Below, one piece after another: positions 41,499-50,051 of a stretch of 64,000 nt of DNA; within the stretch, counting starts at the first letter, position 1; each line of letters begins with the position of its first letter. The notes below the pieces were generated by a model. The model worked only from the letters and a program-made list of their open reading frames with translations, made no database searches and was not told the DNA's origin. The stretch comes from Fictibacillus fluitans (GTDB taxonomy: Bacteria > Bacillota > Bacilli > Bacillales > Fictibacillaceae), in assembly GCF_030418125.1 (NCBI RefSeq), contig NZ_JAUHTR010000007.1, positions 62,001-126,000 on the forward strand. Reading direction: 5' to 3'. The position numbers and the translations under genes are program-made.

Positions 41499-42278
41499 TC
41501 AGGAATGAGTGGCAAACCAAAGAGTCCAGCGGTCGCGTTCAATTATATGCTTTTCATTTTTTAGTTTACCTTCAATGAAACGTATAAGCTCTTTAAGCCT
41601 TTCATTATTCAACTCAAACAAAATTGAACGGCCTGTACGGCTTTTAAGGTCCAGGGCCAATTCCTGAAAAGAAGTAAATTTCTTTCTTGTTTCCCACAGC
41701 TTTATTTCTTTTATATCGGAAAAGCCTGCTTCTATTAATGCTGACTGAACATGATCGCTTGAGAACCGCCTCTTTATTTCCTGACGAATAAGGCCGGGTT
41801 CTTTTTCAAAAAAGTATCCCCGTATATGTTCAGGAGACCCGGGCAGCAGGCAATCTTCAGGAGTCCTGTCCTGAACGATGAAGGTTCCTCCGGATTTTAA
41901 TAACCGAAAGGCTTCTGCAAATGGCGTATCTAAATGGTCCAAGTGATGAATTACTGCCCGTTCAAGAACAATATCAACTGTCGAAGAAGGCAGACCAGTA
42001 CAGGAGGCTTCGCCTTTTTTAAAACGGATGCGGTTCTTATAAGCTGAACTGTTTTCTTTTGCAGCAGCCAGCATGGTTTCAGAAAAATCCAGTGCAGTCA
42101 CATGGTTGGCGCCAAGCTCAAGCAAAGCTTTTGTATATATCCCCCCGCCGCAGCCGATATCTACCACATTGCACCCAGAATGTGCGATGTAGGGGCTAAT
42201 GATTGTTTTCCATTCATCGGATGCGGTTCTCGAAGCATAAGAAGATGTAAGTGATGGATCGTGAAAATTAATTCCCAT
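41499..42278 (-). CDS. SAM-dependent methyltransferase (class I)
   Basis: 259 residues with a Rossmann-type methyltransferase domain. Motif I is VVDIGCGGG (38-46) and motif II includes TALDFSE. The C-terminal part is specific and not recognised. It follows another methyltransferase gene by 12 bp in the same direction, so the two are an operon. The ATG at 42278 has AAGGAGAAAG upstream. Targets are unknown; such pairs often modify small molecules. Confidence 0.85.
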   Translation of the reverse strand: MGINFHDPSLTSSYASRTASDEWKTIISPYIAHSGCNVVDIGCGGGIYTKALLELGANHVTALDFSETMLAAAKENSSAYKNRIRFKKGEASCTGLPSSTVDIVLERAVIHHLDHLDTPFAEAFRLLKSGGTFIVQDRTPEDCLLPGSPEHIRGYFFEKEPGLIRQEIKRRFSSDHVQSALIEAGFSDIKEIKLWETRKKFTSFQELALDLKSRTGRSILFELNNERLKELIRFIEGKLKNEKHIIERDRWTLWFATHS

Positions 42279-42290
42279 TTTTCTTTCTCC

Positions 42291-43058
42291 TTACTTTGTT
42301 GCTTTAATGAACACAGCATCCCCGGTAAACGCCTGAACCTGTCCTTCTTTTTCCTTGATCCTAAAATACTCTTTTACATGTTCAGGAGCCGATAGCATGT
42401 CCTTCTCTAACTCTTCTTTATCTTTCAGATTCAGCTGCATCCGGCTGCACCAGCTGTCGAACGCAAAATCCTTTTTAAAGGCATGCATTTGTTCAAAGTT
42501 GAAACCTATTTCTTCAAGAAGCTGCAGCCACTCTGACTTTCTCCAGGCACGGTAATGGCTGGGATCTCTCTTTTTTTCAACATGATTATAAAATCGATCG
42601 TATTCAAGGGTTTCCGGAGCTGTATTATCGATGAGCAGAAATCTTCCACCCGGCACCAACACGCGGAATGCTTCTGACACAAAAGCTTTCACTTCAGGAA
42701 AATGATGAGGAGCGATCCGGCAGGTCACCAAATCGAACGATTCTTTTTCGAATGGCAGGTTTTCAGCATCGCCCTGTACAAACGACACATTGGTCCGGCC
42801 TTGTTCATTGATAAATCGCTTGGCCGCTGCAAGAATTTCACTTGTAAGATCAAGAGCGGTTACTTCTTTCACATGCGGGTAAAACGCGTTTGCCGTATGG
42901 CCTCCCCCTGTAGCAATATCAAGCAGGCGGTCTTGTGGCGCGGCATTCGAAAGCATCACCATGAGTTCAAGATCCTTTCCCTTTGCGTGGATCGGGCTGG
43001 TAATGTAGCTGTCCGCATTCCTGCCGAATTGTTCTTGAACCTTCGCTTTAATATCCAT
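42291..43058 (-). CDS. SAM-dependent methyltransferase (class I, type 11)
   Basis: 255 residues. Motif I is LLDIATGGGHTA (about 45-56), followed by VTALDLTSEIL and the FEKESFDLVTCRIAPHHF block typical of methyltransferase type 11 proteins near UbiE/MenG. ATG 43058 (MDIKAKVQEQFG) has GGGAGAGG upstream; an earlier in-frame ATG has no good site. It is the first gene of the methyltransferase pair, divergent from the P450 gene with a 203 bp A/T-rich gap. Confidence 0.87.
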   Translation of the reverse strand: MDIKAKVQEQFGRNADSYITSPIHAKGKDLELMVMLSNAAPQDRLLDIATGGGHTANAFYPHVKEVTALDLTSEILAAAKRFINEQGRTNVSFVQGDAENLPFEKESFDLVTCRIAPHHFPEVKAFVSEAFRVLVPGGRFLLIDNTAPETLEYDRFYNHVEKKRDPSHYRAWRKSEWLQLLEEIGFNFEQMHAFKKDFAFDSWCSRMQLNLKDKEELEKDMLSAPEHVKEYFRIKEKEGQVQAFTGDAVFIKATK

Positions 43059-43261
43059 GAAATCCTCTCCCTTCTTCTTTATCATATGCAACTCGCTACT
43101 TTGTGAAAATTACTAAAAAGCTACTTACTTCCATAAGTAAAACTAATTATAATTCCTGAATATTTGAAATAGTAAAAGATTTAGAGGGATATTCTTTGTA
43201 CTTTTTGGCAATTGCACGTATTCTTTAAAGTGTAACCACCAAAAATTGGAGGGAAGCCACC

Positions 43262-44476
43262 ATGGATAATTCCATTCAAACAGCATTTCGGCAGGTATCA
43301 GAAATTTCGACCAAAGAAGAACGTTATGAACCGTTTTCCTGGTATGAAAAAATGCGGAAGGAAAGTCCTGTGCGTTGGGATGAAAAGCGGGGAGCATGGG
43401 ATGCTTTTGACTATCAAAGTGTAAAGAATGTCCTTGAAAACAAGGATTTATTTTCTTCCAACCGTTCAAGAAGGCAGGAAGGCGAGCAGGCTTCCCCTAT
43501 TGAGCTTAGCTTGATCAGCATTGATCCGCCAAAGCACACCCAGATGCGTTCCCTTGTTAACAAGGCATTTACCCCGAGAGTCATGAAAGACTGGCGGCCC
43601 AGGATCGAGCGGATCGCAAACCAGCTGCTGGACGAAATACAGGATCCTTCAGAAATCGATTTGGTCAAGCAGTATTCCTATCCGCTTCCTGTCATGGTGA
43701 TTGCAGAGATACTGGGTGTACCGATCAAAGATCAGGATAAATTTAAAGACTGGTCCGATTGGGTGGTTGCCGGACCAACGGACAACAGTCCCGAAGCCCT
43801 TAAAAAGCTGGAAGAAAATCAACAAAGAACATATTATGAGCTTTATGTATATTTTAAAGAAATTATTGCCATGAAAAGACAACAGCCAGGTGAGGATATT
43901 ATCTCTGTTCTCATCCAGGCAGAAATGCAGGGAACCACGCTTACAGAAGATGAGATCATCGGTTTTTGCATCCTCCTTTTGGTTGCCGGAAATGAAACGA
44001 CAACAAACCTGATCAGCAATGCCTATTATTGCTTTACAGAATTCCCTGAGATTTATGAAGAAATTTTGAAAGATCCTGCCGGAACTCTTCCGCTTACCGT
44101 TGAAGAAGTGCTTCGGTACCGTTCACCTGTACAATCCATGAGCCGTGTTGCCAAAGAAGATACGGTTTTGAATGGCGCCGAGATTAAAGCAGGTAATATT
44201 GTCGTTGCCTGGATGGGCGCAGCAAACCGGGATGAACAGCAGTTTGAGAATGCCCATGAATTTAATATTCGCAGAAAGCCAAATCCGCACCTCGCGTTCG
44301 GCAAGGGCATTCACTTTTGCCTCGGTGCACCTCTTGCAAGGCTGGAAGCCGAAATTGCCATGGCCGAATGGATCAAACGTTATCCGCGATTTGAAAGAAG
44401 CTCCGGTTTTTCCCTGGAGCCGATTGAAAGTACGTTTGTATACGGCCTTAAGGAATTAAAACTTTCCGTATTATAA
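43262..44476 (+). CDS. Cytochrome P450 (CYP109-like)
   Basis: A 404-residue soluble bacterial P450 monooxygenase. The I-helix motif AGNETT is at 242-247, E282-x-x-R285 lies in the K helix, and the heme loop FGKGIHFCLG carries the axial thiolate C353. The sequence and length resemble YjiB (CYP109B1) of B. subtilis, which hydroxylates fatty acids, terpenes and steroids; substrates of this copy are unknown. The ATG at 43262 has TTGGAGGG upstream. No redox partner gene is adjacent. Confidence 0.93.
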   Translation: MDNSIQTAFRQVSEISTKEERYEPFSWYEKMRKESPVRWDEKRGAWDAFDYQSVKNVLENKDLFSSNRSRRQEGEQASPIELSLISIDPPKHTQMRSLVNKAFTPRVMKDWRPRIERIANQLLDEIQDPSEIDLVKQYSYPLPVMVIAEILGVPIKDQDKFKDWSDWVVAGPTDNSPEALKKLEENQQRTYYELYVYFKEIIAMKRQQPGEDIISVLIQAEMQGTTLTEDEIIGFCILLLVAGNETTTNLISNAYYCFTEFPEIYEEILKDPAGTLPLTVEEVLRYRSPVQSMSRVAKEDTVLNGAEIKAGNIVVAWMGAANRDEQQFENAHEFNIRRKPNPHLAFGKGIHFCLGAPLARLEAEIAMAEWIKRYPRFERSSGFSLEPIESTFVYGLKELKLSVL

Positions 44477-44483
44477 TAGAAGA

Positions 44484-44526
44484 AAAAAGCAGGAGGCCCT
44501 AAAATAAAGGTCTCCTGCTCTTGTTT
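44484..44526. terminator. Bidirectional terminator after the P450 gene
   Basis: AGCAGGAG and CTCCTGCT arms around an A/T-rich loop, with TTGTTTT on one side and an A run on the other. Confidence 0.85.
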
Positions 44527-45122
44527 TAGCAGCCGGTAACAATTACCTTGTTCGGGTCTTTGCTGCTGTCCTCCACGCCATTTATCAACACTTCCTGCAG
44601 TTGAAGCTGTTCTCCTTCTTCAATAAGGAGCTCGTCCACGTTACGGTGAAAAAGTCTTTCGAGATCTCTTTTTATCGAAGTATGAGGACTTTTAATCATC
44701 ATATGGGAAATAGAAATGTTCTCGTCACTCACCGTATCTTTTCTTGTTTGAAGCTCAATCTTGAAACGGTATGGCGTAAAAATAAACGTTCTGCGCGCCC
44801 CGGTCTCTGCTTTCCATCCCATAACGTCCGCCCGGTTGCATATCTGGGCAAGCTCTTCCTCATTTACAAGATACCCGATATGGTCAAAGATTGGTTTCTT
44901 GCCTGCCCCAAATGTGATATTCACCTTTCCTCTTCTGACTTCAATGATCCGAAAGATGAGGGCGTTCTCCCGAAAGTCTTTCCATTCCAGCGGTGGATGG
45001 TACGGGGTAACCGTGCCCTTTTCCATTGCATACCGTGCTGCAACAGTGAATCCCAGTTTTCGATAGTAATTTTCTGTTTCCTCAACCCGATTAGTCCAAA
45101 AATGATAATGGAATAATTTCAT
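44526..45122 (-). CDS. VOC/glyoxalase-family protein
   Basis: A 198-residue protein with a vicinal-oxygen-chelate fold (about 1-115), starting MKLFHYHFWTNRVEETENYY. The C-terminal 80 residues are not a standard VOC repeat and may bind a partner. ATG 45122 follows GGGAAGTG; the open frame upstream overlaps the divergent promoter region and is not counted. The metal ligands are not obvious (H5, H7 and an E in FKIELQ are candidates), so enzymatic activity is open. Confidence 0.72.
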   Translation of the reverse strand: MKLFHYHFWTNRVEETENYYRKLGFTVAARYAMEKGTVTPYHPPLEWKDFRENALIFRIIEVRRGKVNITFGAGKKPIFDHIGYLVNEEELAQICNRADVMGWKAETGARRTFIFTPYRFKIELQTRKDTVSDENISISHMMIKSPHTSIKRDLERLFHRNVDELLIEEGEQLQLQEVLINGVEDSSKDPNKVIVTGC

Positions 45123-45223
45123 TGTTTCACTTCCCGTCTGCCTGATTGTTCCTTCTGTGTCTGAAATGCTATGGACGAACATATAGTGAGAGTATACAAG
45201 CTTACGATACTTGGAGGCCAATT

Positions 45224-45853
45224 ATGCTGATTCTGTTTTTGCTCGGACTGGCACTTGCCGCTTCTCCCGGCCCTGACTTTCTGCTGATGACAAAACATAC
45301 GCTCAGCCACGGAACACGCATGGGATACGCCACATTCCTTGGAAATCGTACCAGCTTCATTCTCCATCTTACCTTGGCAGTTCTCGGATTGTCAGTCATC
45401 TTAAAGGAATCAGCTCTATTATACTTGTTAATCCGAATGGCGGGGGCTTCCTATTTAATTTATTTGGGCGCTCACAACCTGTTCAGGAGAATCTCGCCTG
45501 CAAATGATCCTTCAAGCATTACGAGCATTGCCCTTTCCGCTCTGCTGGCGTATCAGCGCGGATTTTGGAGCAACCTCCTTAATCCAAAGGTCAGCCTCTT
45601 CTTTTTAAGTATTTTCCCTCAGTTTGTTACTGCCCAGCAGCTTGCCTCCCATCCGTTTAGCAGTGCCCTTATTTTTCTTTCCGGAAATTCATGCTGGTAC
45701 CTGTCCATTCTTCCTGTAATCGGCATGCAGCGCATCCGGCAGCAGGTCGCCCGTTTCCAATCGATCTTGGATCTGCTGTTTGGCTTGCTGTTTATTGGAT
45801 ACGGCGGAAAAATGATTCTCGAAGACCTTCAGCTTTTGGTGGGATACCTTTAG
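45224..45853 (+). CDS. LysE/RhtB-family amino-acid exporter
   Basis: A 209-residue membrane protein with about six helices. The N-terminal GLALAASPGPDFLLMTKHTLSHG is the family signature, and AGASYLIYLGAHNL and LLNPKVSLFFLSIFPQFV are conserved blocks. Members export amino acids or homoserine lactones by proton antiport. ATG 45224 has TTGGAGG upstream; the open frame before it is rejected. It is divergent from the VOC gene and followed by copy 2 of the intergenic repeat. Confidence 0.88.
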   Translation: MLILFLLGLALAASPGPDFLLMTKHTLSHGTRMGYATFLGNRTSFILHLTLAVLGLSVILKESALLYLLIRMAGASYLIYLGAHNLFRRISPANDPSSITSIALSALLAYQRGFWSNLLNPKVSLFFLSIFPQFVTAQQLASHPFSSALIFLSGNSCWYLSILPVIGMQRIRQQVARFQSILDLLFGLLFIGYGGKMILEDLQLLVGYL

Positions 45854-45890
45854 GATTTTTTTAAAGAAGATTCTTCGGTGGTCTTGTGAG

Positions 45891-46027
45891 TAGTTGATTT
45901 CCGTTCCAGGATGCTCGCTTTCCGCGGGGCGTGCGCTGAGCCCCACAGGGGCAAGCGCCTATGTGTCTCACCTGTCACGCCTGTCCCGCCGGAGTCTCAC
46001 ACCTTGCACTCCAATCAACTTGTCAAT
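45891..46027 (-). repeat. Dispersed intergenic repeat, copy 2 (inverted)
   Basis: The reverse complement of this 137 bp block aligns with copy 1 at 40361-40498: GACAAGTTGATTGGAGTG, GTGAGACTCCGGCGGGACAG, GGGCTCAGCGCACGCC, GCGGAAAGCGAGC, GGAAATCAACTA. The two copies therefore lie as inverted repeats 5.4 kb apart. Confidence 0.85.
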
Positions 46028-46070
46028 GAAGATACCCTGCAAGTTTCCAAAGCAACCATCCATTATCTAT

Positions 46071-46109
46071 AAAAAAAGGATAACCTGAATTACCAGGTTA
46101 TCCTCTTTT
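46071..46109 (-). terminator. Terminator of the flotillin operon
   Basis: GGATAACCTG and CAGGTTATCC form a ten bp stem on the minus strand followed by TTTTTTT, just past the floT stop. Confidence 0.92.
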
Positions 46110-46117
46110 ATTACCTA

Positions 46118-47674
46118 CTACTCCACCGGCACTGGATCTTCGCTGCGGTCTACGGATCCAGGCTCTTTGCTTTTCTTCGCCATGTCGTACCTTAGCCCGT
46201 CAATGCTTTGCCGTATATTTCCTTTGCCTGAAAAGTTCTCAATCAGTTCCTTCATATCAATTCCGGATGAGGCCTTCAGCGTTTCCTGAAGTGAAGCCAT
46301 AAGGTTGGTTGCATATCCAGTCACCTTATTCGCTCCTCCATTCTCTCCGCTTCCGCCGGTATCCACTACGGTAATTTTATCAATGTTCGAAAGCGGGCTT
46401 GCGATTTCCTTCGCATAAGCCGGAAGCATGGTGACAATCATATCAAGAATAGCCGCCTGACCAAACATTTCAAAGGCTTCGGCAATCTTCTCTTTAGCCT
46501 CCGCTTCAGCCAATCCTTTCAGACGGATAACCTCGGCTTCGGTTTCCCCTTTTGCACGTTCTGCTTCTGCTTTGGAAAGCCCTTCAAGCCTCACTTTTTC
46601 GGCTTCTGCTGAAGCCATGGCCTCTACCCTGTATTTGTGGGCATCTGCTTCAGCCACTTGCTTGCGTTTTTCCGCCTCTGCCGCTTGCTCGACGGAGTAA
46701 CGGTCGGCATCCGCCTTTTTCTTTACTTCAGAATCATATTGCTTTTCACGTCTCGCAATCTCTTTTTCTTCCAATTCAATTTGCTTCTGCCGCTCAATAA
46801 TCTTGATCTGCATCTGCTGTTCTGTAACTTCCTGCTTGGCGCGTGCTTCTTCCAGATGGTAAGCCTGGTCCGCCTTGGCTTTGGCAATATCCTGCTCTCT
46901 GCGGTATTCAGCGATTTTCAGCTGGTTGATTTTTTCAGCTTCCGCCACTTCTGTTGCCCGCTCAAGCTCTGACTTTTGTGCTTCTTTATTGGCTTCTGCC
47001 CGCTTAATGCGGGTTTCTTTCTCCGCTTCTGCTGTTGCAATATCAGCATCACGCTTCACCTGGGCAATTCTCGGTTTACCGAGTGCTTCCAGGTATCCGT
47101 TTTTATCTCTTACATCCTTAATGGTGAAGGAAACGATGATAAGACCCATTTTCGCCAGATCCTGTGAAGCAATCCGCTGTACTTCCTGAGAAAACTTATC
47201 ACGGTTTTTATAGATTTCCTCTACGGTCATGGAGCCAAGAATGGAACGGAGATGTCCTTCCAGTACTTCTCTTGCTTCAAGCTCGCGGTCTTGTTTCGTT
47301 TTTCCGAGGAACTGTTCTGCAGCTGTAGCGATTTCTCCAATTGAACTGCCAATCTTAATAATGGCCGTTCCGTCGGCCGTCACAGGAACTCCCTGTTCGG
47401 TGTATACTTCTGGAGTTTGCACTTCAAGTTTGCTCGAAAGCAGGCTCAGCGGTTCGGACTGCTGAAAGACCGGAAATACAAAGGTTCCTCCGCCTCTGAC
47501 AATCTTTATTTTATTTCCTGATTCATCAATGTTTACGTTTCTGCTTCCGAGAAAGCTCCCTGTAACGATCAGTGCTTCATCCGGGCCGGCTGTCTTATAC
47601 TTGGTGATAAAAACGGCTAATAAGGCAATGATGATAAATACCGCAATACCTGCGACAATGAAAATAGGTGTCAT
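46118..47674 (-). CDS. floT: Flotillin
   Basis: A 518-residue membrane-associated scaffold of functional membrane microdomains. An N-terminal hydrophobic hairpin (about 4-24) is followed by a PHB/SPFH domain (about 30-195) and a long coiled coil rich in EA repeats (about 210-420), with a Gly-rich C-terminal part. This matches FloT (YuaG). It follows yuaF by 23 bp. B. subtilis has yuaI as a third gene, which is absent here. The ATG has AGGGGGAAAC upstream. Confidence 0.94.
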   Translation of the reverse strand: MTPIFIVAGIAVFIIIALLAVFITKYKTAGPDEALIVTGSFLGSRNVNIDESGNKIKIVRGGGTFVFPVFQQSEPLSLLSSKLEVQTPEVYTEQGVPVTADGTAIIKIGSSIGEIATAAEQFLGKTKQDRELEAREVLEGHLRSILGSMTVEEIYKNRDKFSQEVQRIASQDLAKMGLIIVSFTIKDVRDKNGYLEALGKPRIAQVKRDADIATAEAEKETRIKRAEANKEAQKSELERATEVAEAEKINQLKIAEYRREQDIAKAKADQAYHLEEARAKQEVTEQQMQIKIIERQKQIELEEKEIARREKQYDSEVKKKADADRYSVEQAAEAEKRKQVAEADAHKYRVEAMASAEAEKVRLEGLSKAEAERAKGETEAEVIRLKGLAEAEAKEKIAEAFEMFGQAAILDMIVTMLPAYAKEIASPLSNIDKITVVDTGGSGENGGANKVTGYATNLMASLQETLKASSGIDMKELIENFSGKGNIRQSIDGLRYDMAKKSKEPGSVDRSEDPVPVE

Positions 47675-47697
47675 TTTGTTTCCCCCTGTTTAGTTGA

Positions 47698-48234
47698 TTA
47701 CAGCATGGCGGCCTGTTCATATGGCAATACATGAACAACACCGGTTTTAACATCCACAATCAGAATTTTCTCTCCCTGACCGATCGGCTCATTATTCAGG
47801 CTGACCGCTGTTTTGGCAATATTGCCGCTGATTCCCTCAATAAATACCTCTCCAAACCCATTGGTCGGGATAGAAGTGATAACCTTCCCAATCCTGCCAC
47901 GAAGGTCCGCTTCTGAGTAATTTAAAGACGCTTCTGCAGAGGCAAGGGGAATCAGGACAAAGATATTCAGCAGCGTTACAAGAACAAAGGAGGCGCCTGC
48001 AGCCACACCCATTATGAGCCAGCTGCCGAGCGGGGTCAGCATTTCCAAAATGTATCCTCCAGCGCTCCACAAGGTGAAAAAGGAAAGCAGGAGCGTCGGA
48101 TTCAGGATATGGGAAAAGACATCAAATGCCCCGTGAATCAAATCACTGACTAATACATACAAAAAGGTAATACATCCGAAAATAATAAGTCCTGTCAGGT
48201 AAACGGTCTCCATTGGATACCCCATGAGCTCCAT
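47698..48234 (-). CDS. yuaF: NfeD-family membrane protein YuaF
   Basis: A 178-residue protein with three to four membrane helices (about 10-32, 42-65, 72-95) and a C-terminal OB-fold domain (about 110-175), the YuaF/NfeD1b design that partners flotillin in membrane microdomains. ATG 48234 has GGAGGGTG upstream; ATG 48213 is an alternative. A sigma-W-like promoter lies 140 bp upstream, in line with the sigma-W control of yuaF-floT in B. subtilis. Confidence 0.9.
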   Translation of the reverse strand: MELMGYPMETVYLTGLIIFGCITFLYVLVSDLIHGAFDVFSHILNPTLLLSFFTLWSAGGYILEMLTPLGSWLIMGVAAGASFVLVTLLNIFVLIPLASAEASLNYSEADLRGRIGKVITSIPTNGFGEVFIEGISGNIAKTAVSLNNEPIGQGEKILIVDVKTGVVHVLPYEQAAML

Positions 48235-48375
48235 TACACACCCTCCTTTTTCTAAATAACCTCTTTAGATCCTCCCTCTTTTAACCATTTTATGGAACAA
48301 TTATAGCATATTTACACTCCTTATTTGGAAAAACATGTTTCTTTTTCATAATACTTCAAGCGCGCTTCATACATA

Positions 48376-48403
48376 TAAACGGACAAAAAACGAAAAGGTT
48401 TCG
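48376..48403 (-). promoter_or_regulatory. Candidate sigma-W promoter of yuaF-floT
   Basis: Minus strand CGAAAC, 16 bases with a T run, then CGTTTA. Known sigma-W promoters read TGAAAC-N16-CGTA, so the spacing is exact and the -35 differs only in its first base. The 290 bp gap holds this promoter and the terminator of the GH32 gene. Confidence 0.72.
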
Positions 48404-48461
48404 CATTTCCAAAAAAATTCACTATATTTATAGTTCGTTCTATGTAATAAACCTACTATTT

Positions 48462-48490
48462 AAAAAAGCTGCCTAGAATGCGGCAGCTTC
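48462..48490 (-). terminator. Terminator of the sugar transport operon
   Basis: GAAGCTGCC and GGCAGCTT arms followed by TTTTTT on the minus strand, past the GH32 stop codon. Confidence 0.88.
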
Positions 48491-48524
48491 ATCATTTCAC
48501 TTTTTAGCTCTAGTGGTTTCCTTT

Positions 48525-50015
48525 TTACTTCTTACTTTTATGCCAAATGGAATCCAGTTCAGTTAGCTTTACAGAGTTAACTTGCGTACTGCCGTTATTT
48601 GAGAAGAGAACAATTCTCTCATGAGGACTGTTTGGGAAAAGCAAGCTTGTAAAAGCAATTGTTCCTCTATTTGCAAATACTTCAATCGAAGAGGTATCCC
48701 TTAAGATGTGCAGGCTGATTTTTCCTTTACCTAGTTTTAAAGGACACTCTTGAACAGCAGCAAATGATTCAGAAAAACTTTTGTCTCCCGCTGCCGTCCT
48801 GTCCACTGACAACTTCTCTTTCTCTACATCATACTGAATTACAATACTCTCATTATCATCATTATTAAACATAAGGCCAAAAGATGTTGCATCACAATTC
48901 TCAAACTCAATTCCCATTTCTATAAGGGGACTCAGCATATCAAAAGCCGTATTTTCATCAGCCGTTATTAAAAACTCTTTAGAGGTAAAAGAACGTTTTC
49001 GAATAGAATCGAATTCTGCTACAACATTTTGAGCCAAGCGAGTACCTGAATCAGTTGAAACGAGGGAAAGTTCTCGTGGTATTGTCATCGCGCTGCGCCA
49101 TTCTTCTGTTGGCACCAAATTGGCATAGCGCCAGTTACTCATCCAGCCGATATAGATCCTTCTGCCCCCCTCTTTAGGGAGATCCGACCAGCTCACACCT
49201 GCATAATTATCTCTGCCATGATCAAGCCATAGGATGGTTTCCTCGGGGTTTTCATTGTAAAATGTGGTTCCATCAAAGTGTCCTATAAAATATTGTGTTC
49301 TTGAGCCTTGTTCATAATCTGGATTGTCACCAATGCTTACGAGCATTACCCATTTCTTATTCAATTCATTATCATCTAGCCGTAATTCAAAAAGATCGGG
49401 ACATTCCCATACACCATGGTGAGATCCGTCATTGTGTCCAAATTCGCTGGCAAAGTTCCAATCTTTCAAATTCGAGGATGTGTAAAGAGTGACGGTTTGC
49501 CCTGTAGCAAGAACCATTACCCATTTTTTAGTTTCAGTGTGCCAAAATACCTTTGGATCCCGATAATCCGTGATGGTTTCTTCGGTTAATACCGGATTGC
49601 TTTTGTATTTCGTCCAAGTTCTTCCGTTATCTTTGCTGTAGGCCAGGCATTGCCGCTGGCGGGACCTTTCGGATTCTGGGTAAATGTCCACACTGGTATA
49701 CATAGCCACAATGCCTGGTTTACCTTCAAAGAAACCTGATGTATCATTCCAATCAACTACTGCAGAGCCTGAAAATATAACCCCATGTTCATCTGGATGC
49801 AATGCAATGGGCATTTGCTCCCAATGAATCAGGTCTTTACTTACCGCATGTCCCCAGTGCATTGGTCCCCAGGTAGAATTGAATGGATGATGTTGATAAA
49901 ATAGATGATACTCGTCATTAAAGTAGACCATTCCATTCGGATCATTCATCCACTTTTCCTTTGGGGAATAATGAAACTGCGGACGATACTTTTCACCATA
50001 TACTAATTTATTCAT
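48525..50015 (-). CDS. GH32 beta-fructosidase (levanase/sucrase-like)
   Basis: A 496-residue glycoside hydrolase family 32 enzyme: five-bladed propeller (about 10-330) plus a C-terminal beta-sandwich (about 350-490). Catalytic residues are visible: nucleophile D25 in WMNDPNG (22-28), the R152-D-P154 motif and acid/base E204 in WECPD. There is no signal peptide, so it acts in the cytoplasm on imported fructo-oligosaccharides or levan fragments. It is the last gene of the transporter operon, 36 bp after the binding-protein gene. The precise linkage is not decidable. Confidence 0.92.
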   Translation of the reverse strand: MNKLVYGEKYRPQFHYSPKEKWMNDPNGMVYFNDEYHLFYQHHPFNSTWGPMHWGHAVSKDLIHWEQMPIALHPDEHGVIFSGSAVVDWNDTSGFFEGKPGIVAMYTSVDIYPESERSRQRQCLAYSKDNGRTWTKYKSNPVLTEETITDYRDPKVFWHTETKKWVMVLATGQTVTLYTSSNLKDWNFASEFGHNDGSHHGVWECPDLFELRLDDNELNKKWVMLVSIGDNPDYEQGSRTQYFIGHFDGTTFYNENPEETILWLDHGRDNYAGVSWSDLPKEGGRRIYIGWMSNWRYANLVPTEEWRSAMTIPRELSLVSTDSGTRLAQNVVAEFDSIRKRSFTSKEFLITADENTAFDMLSPLIEMGIEFENCDATSFGLMFNNDDNESIVIQYDVEKEKLSVDRTAAGDKSFSESFAAVQECPLKLGKGKISLHILRDTSSIEVFANRGTIAFTSLLFPNSPHERIVLFSNNGSTQVNSVKLTELDSIWHKSKK

Positions 50016-50051
50016 GGACCTTCTTCTCCTTATTTTACCTTTAGCGTTGGA

